Shown piece after piece: positions 5,679-7,929 of a stretch of 7,929 nucleotides of DNA. How positions within the stretch are numbered: position 1 is the first letter of the stretch; every line of letters starts with the position of its first letter. Made by a program: the position numbers and the translations under genes. The notes beneath the pieces were generated by a model. It did not search any database, had not been told where the DNA came from, and saw only the letters and a program-made list of their open reading frames with translations. Source of the stretch: JAWVFK01 sp033856175 (GTDB taxonomy: Bacteria > Actinomycetota > Thermoleophilia > Solirubrobacterales > 70-9); assembly GCA_033856175.1 (NCBI GenBank), contig JAWVFK010000009.1:1-7929 (forward strand), written 5' to 3'.

Positions 5679-6875
5679 GTGGCCGAGGCTCTGATCTGCG
5701 ACGCGCTGAGGACGCCGATTGGCCGCTACCGCGGCGCGCTGTCGAGCGTCCGCCCGGACGATCTGGCGGCTCACGTCATCGGCGCCGCAGTCGAGCGCAA
5801 CGGCATCGACCCGGAGCTGATCGCCGACGTCTACATGGGCGCCGCGAACCAGTCTGGCGAGGACAACCGCAACGTCGCCCGCATGGGCGCCCTGCTGGCG
5901 GGCCTGCCCGTCTCAGTCCCCGGGGCGACCGTCAACCGTCTCTGCGCCTCCGGCCTCGAGGCCGTCAACCAGGCCGCTCGCGCGATCAAGCTGGACGAGG
6001 GCGAGGTCTACCTCGCCGGCGGCGTCGAGTCGATGAGCCGGGCGCCCTGGGTGGTGCCCAAGCCCGAGGCGGCGCTGCCGCGGGGGGAGCAGACGATGTA
6101 CGACACGACGCTGGGATGGCGGCTCGTCAACCCGCGGATGGCGGCGGCGCACTCGACCGAGTCGATGGGCGAGACCGCCGAGAACGTCGCCGAGCGCTTC
6201 GGCATCTCGCGCGAGGCCCAGGACGCCTTCGCTGTCCGCAGCCACGAGCGGGCGATCGCCGCAACCCGAGATCGAAGGTTCGCGGAGGAGATCGTCGCCC
6301 TCGAGGTCGCCAACGGTGCCGGCCCTCGCTTGGTCGAGGTCGACGAGGGCCCGCGCGAGGACACCAGCCTGGAGCGCCTGGCAAAGCTGCGGCCGGCATT
6401 CCGCGAGGGCGGCTCGGTCACCGCCGGCAACGCGTCCTCGCTCAACGACGGCGCCGCCTGCCTCGTCCTGGCGAGCGAGTCGGGCGCCGAGCGCATCGGC
6501 GCCGAGCCCCTCGCAAGAGTTGTCTCGTTCGGCGTCGCCGGGGTCGATCCCGCGTACATGGGCATCGGGCCAGTTGAGGCGATCCCCCGCGCCCTCGCCG
6601 CCGCCGGCCTGTCGCTCGAGCAGATCGACCTGATCGAGCTCAACGAGGCCTTCGCGGCGCAGGTGCTGGCCTGCGTCGCCGAGCTGGGCATCGACGAGGA
6701 GAGGCTCAACGTCAATGGCGGCGCGATCGCCCTCGGCCATCCGCTCGGCTGCTCGGGGGCGCGGCTGACCGCCACGCTGGCCCACGAGATGAGACGGCGA
6801 GATGCCCGCTACGGCCTGGTCGCGCTCTGCATCGGCGTCGGCCAGGGCCTGGCGACGGTCATCGAACGCGTCTGA
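5679..6875 (+). CDS. Thiolase (acetyl-CoA C-acyltransferase, PcaF-like)
   Basis: A 398-residue full-length thiolase that cleaves a 3-oxoacyl-CoA with CoA or runs the reverse condensation. The catalytic set is complete: Cys89 in NRLCASGLEAV (acyl-enzyme cysteine), His354 in GHPLGCSGAR, and Cys384 in CIGVGQG; NEAFAAQ (322-328) and GGVESMSRAPW (114-124) are the usual family blocks. TTLGWRLVNPRM (143-154) and CIGVGQG look like 3-oxoadipyl-CoA thiolases (PcaF/PaaJ), but no aromatic-degradation genes are nearby and general fatty-acid thiolases cannot be excluded, so no symbol is given. It is cytoplasmic. The start is GTG at 5679, where the thiolase N-terminus begins and a TATCTT -10 box lies 6 nt upstream. 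It is monocistronic, converging on the PsbP-like gene with 13 bp between stops. Confidence 0.95.
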   Translation: MAEALICDALRTPIGRYRGALSSVRPDDLAAHVIGAAVERNGIDPELIADVYMGAANQSGEDNRNVARMGALLAGLPVSVPGATVNRLCASGLEAVNQAARAIKLDEGEVYLAGGVESMSRAPWVVPKPEAALPRGEQTMYDTTLGWRLVNPRMAAAHSTESMGETAENVAERFGISREAQDAFAVRSHERAIAATRDRRFAEEIVALEVANGAGPRLVEVDEGPREDTSLERLAKLRPAFREGGSVTAGNASSLNDGAACLVLASESGAERIGAEPLARVVSFGVAGVDPAYMGIGPVEAIPRALAAAGLSLEQIDLIELNEAFAAQVLACVAELGIDEERLNVNGGAIALGHPLGCSGARLTATLAHEMRRRDARYGLVALCIGVGQGLATVIERV

Positions 6876-6877
6876 CC

Positions 6878-6893
6878 GGTCTAGCGGTCTAGC
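6878..6893. repeat. 8-bp tandem repeat between convergent stop codons
   Basis: GGTCTAGC occurs twice head to tail (6878-6885 and 6886-6893). The second copy contains the stop codon of the minus-strand PsbP-like gene. It spans the 13-bp gap after the thiolase. There is no hairpin with a T run here, so no intrinsic terminator is supported. Confidence 0.6.
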
Positions 6894-7524
6894 CGCGAAG
6901 CTCGAGCCGGCGGCTGATCAGCGCCACGTCGCCGAGGCGGCCGCCACGGTTGGGCGCGATGATCTCGATCAGGTAGACGTGGCGCTTGCCACGGGCGACG
7001 ATCGCCGAAACCTGCTGCGCCACGCCCTTGCTGTTGCGGCCGCTGATGGTGGCGGTGGCAGTCCGCAGGCCAGAGACCGGCTGAGAGCTACCGGCGAGGT
7101 CGACGCGCGGGTGGCGGTAGCTGCGCCGCAGGGCGACGATGACGTCGCGGAACTCGCTGCGCGCCGCCTTCGCCGTCGCCGGAGTGGACGCCGCGACGAG
7201 GATCGCCGTGGTGTTGTCCTTGCTGACCAGCTTGACCGCTCCCGGCCGGTGGGTCTGGCGCCAGCCGTCGGGCCAGCGAATCGTGATCCCGGCGCCGCGG
7301 TCGGTGAACGCATGCGGCGTCGCCGGTATGACGAGGTCGTTCTTGTTGCTGTCGTCGCCGCCGAACAGCTGCGAGACCAGGACGGCTGCCGGTATGACAA
7401 TCAGCGCCGTGATTGCGGTCAGAGCGACCGCACGGCGACGGAGGAACCGCTCGGCGAGATCGCTGGCGCGATCGCCCCGAGTGGGATTCCCGCTGCCCGA
7501 AGGCTGATTCGGCTGGTCGGCTAT
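6889..7524 (-). CDS. Membrane-anchored PsbP/LpqN-like extracellular protein, probable ATA start
   Basis: A protein of about 211 residues: a polar N-terminus (ADQPNQPSGSGNP), a basic stretch before the helix (RFLRRR), one membrane helix (about 32-54) and an extracellular domain. The domain begins with GAGITIRWPDGWRQ and continues with VKLVSKDNTTAILVAAS, GLRTATATISGR and KRHVYLIEIIAP, a strand pattern like PsbP/DcrB/LpqN-type domains (FSIRYPDGW, then a bulky central sheet). That family call is tentative; the role is unknown. It directly follows the right LPXTG gene: its reading frame opens at ATAG, overlapping that gene's TAG stop. No ATG, GTG or TTG exists in frame between the stop of the LPXTG gene and the last fifth of this frame. 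The next upstream option is a TTG at 7704, which would add an Arg-rich shadow of the LPXTG sequence. I therefore place the start at ATA 7524, or assume a sequence error. Confidence 0.7.
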   Translation of the reverse strand: MADQPNQPSGSGNPTRGDRASDLAERFLRRRAVALTAITALIVIPAAVLVSQLFGGDDSNKNDLVIPATPHAFTDRGAGITIRWPDGWRQTHRPGAVKLVSKDNTTAILVAASTPATAKAARSEFRDVIVALRRSYRHPRVDLAGSSQPVSGLRTATATISGRNSKGVAQQVSAIVARGKRHVYLIEIIAPNRGGRLGDVALISRRLELRG

Positions 7525-7928
7525 GCCCTTGGGCGATGCCGAGCCTGGAGACCCGCCTTGACGGCGAGACCCGCTCCGAGCAGCCCGAGGCCCATCATCG
7601 CGATGAGCAGCACGTTGGTACCGGTGAAGGGCAGCGTGCCGTTGCCGGACTGCGCCTGGCTGGCGGCGCTGCCGCTGCCGCTGTCGGTCTCGTCGTTGAC
7701 GCAACGAGCCGGCTTCGGATGAAGCGAGCTGCAGGGAGGCCCGCAAGAGCCACCGGTGCATGGCGTCGGGCAAAGCGACGGATCGCTCTGGCAATCAGGC
7801 GGCGGGCAGAGCGACGGATCGCTGTTGCAGTCAGGCGGTGTCGTCGGCGCGACTGCCGCCGACTCCGAGCCGGCCGTCGTCAGCTTGATCAGCGAGCTGT
7901 CGCCGGGGATCACCGAGGCGACGAAGGC
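7521..7928 (-). CDS. LPXTG-anchored cysteine-rich surface protein, C-terminal part (5' truncated)
   Basis: The last 135 codons of a larger gene whose start lies beyond the right edge. The layout is as in the left paralogue: a Ser/Ala/Thr stretch, Cys/Pro linker, CSSLHPKPARC segment, Ser/Gly spacer, LPFTG (bases 7620-7634), hydrophobic helix, and a basic tail (LQARHRPRA). This predicts sortase attachment to the wall. It differs by carrying two tandem PPDC[NQ]SDPSLCP units instead of one, a shorter spacer and a different tail. Its visible 5' 127 bases are identical to the left gene, whereas the rest is only moderately similar, which suggests recombination or gene conversion between the two. The TAG stop overlaps the presumed ATA start of the PsbP-like gene, so the two are likely co-expressed and possibly act together at the cell surface. 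Confidence 0.85.
   Translation of the reverse strand, partial: AFVASVIPGDSSLIKLTTAGSESAAVAPTTPPDCNSDPSLCPPPDCQSDPSLCPTPCTGGSCGPPCSSLHPKPARCVNDETDSGSGSAASQAQSGNGTLPFTGTNVLLIAMMGLGLLGAGLAVKAGLQARHRPRA
7767..7838 (-). repeat. 36-bp tandem coding repeat, two units
   Basis: Two head-to-tail 36-bp units (7838-7803 and 7802-7767, minus strand) encode PPDCNSDPSLCP and PPDCQSDPSLCP. They differ at a handful of bases, mostly silent, with one N-to-Q change. The left paralogue has one unit (92-127). Each adds a Cys-x6-Cys pair to the wall-spanning linker, so copy number would change linker length and disulfide content. Confidence 0.85.
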
Positions 7929-7929
7929 G
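7803..7929. repeat. Right arm of exact 127-bp terminal inverted repeat
   Basis: This is the exact reverse complement of bases 1-127, within the right LPXTG gene. Divergence begins at 7802, where the right gene enters its second 36-bp unit and the left gene continues to TPC. See the left arm for interpretation. Confidence 0.97.

Noticed and set aside
5303..6577. Long open frame (424 codons) on the plus strand
   Set aside because: It crosses the minus-strand membrane-protein gene and runs in another frame of the thiolase. The translation is Arg/Gly/Ala-rich with no domain, typical of a shadow frame in high-GC DNA.
5913..6785. 290-codon open frame on the minus strand opposite the thiolase
   Set aside because: Low-complexity Leu/Arg/Gly/Asp translation without motifs, fully antisense to a thiolase with all catalytic residues.
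1..7929. Terminal inverted repeats as ends of a transposon or linear replicon
   Set aside because: Both arms lie inside the coding frame of homologous LPXTG genes, no transposase or telomere protein is present, and the contents are ordinary chromosomal genes. The length fits an assembly overlap.

Overview
This is a short stretch of high-GC chromosome, most likely actinobacterial. Supporting signs are strong G/C at third codon positions, frequent GTG starts, a CysA-type two-domain rhodanese very like the mycobacterial and actinomycete ones, LPXTG-anchored surface proteins, and several genes whose start codon lies 6-9 nt after a TANNNT -10 hexamer (leaderless style). A Thermoleophilia/Solirubrobacterales-like bacterium would fit, but that placement is an impression. 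No phage, plasmid, insertion sequence or CRISPR signature is visible.

Layout, left to right. 1-475: the 3' part of a cysteine-rich LPXTG wall protein gene reading inward, with a strong intrinsic terminator. 476-549: tRNA-Pro(TGG) on the minus strand, divergent from a plus-strand cluster. 605-3413: DUF1015 protein, PduO-type cobalamin adenosyltransferase, OsmC-family protein and NudL-like Nudix hydrolase, tightly spaced or with a 17-bp gap holding a second promoter. 3426-4271: a convergent thiosulfate sulfurtransferase (minus), with an operator-like dyad upstream. 4403-4735: a small membrane protein (plus). 4752-5590: a two-gene minus-strand unit, with a membrane-anchored 104-aa protein first and a short Rossmann-fold protein second. 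5679-6875: a thiolase (plus), divergent from that pair. 6889-7928: a minus-strand pair, with a second cysteine-rich LPXTG gene (5' end cut off) followed by a membrane-anchored PsbP/LpqN-like protein whose only sensible start is ATA.

The most informative structural fact is that the first 127 bases and the last 127 bases are exact reverse complements, and both lie inside the LPXTG genes. The identity stops at base 128. The window is therefore bounded by two convergent paralogues with an identical upstream portion. The length 127 equals a commonly used maximum assembly k-mer, so the window is probably a whole contig that ended where the assembler could not tell the two paralogues apart. Biologically, the pair is a possible substrate for inversion or gene conversion that would exchange the C-terminal tails.

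Most other genes are metabolic or housekeeping: cofactor adenosylation, CoA turnover, peroxide or thiol handling, sulfur transfer and acyl-CoA thiolysis. They do not form one obvious pathway. I see no clearly new defence or biosynthetic system. The points worth checking are the paralogue pair, the ATA start, the recurrent leaderless promoter pattern, and the dyad upstream of the sulfurtransferase.
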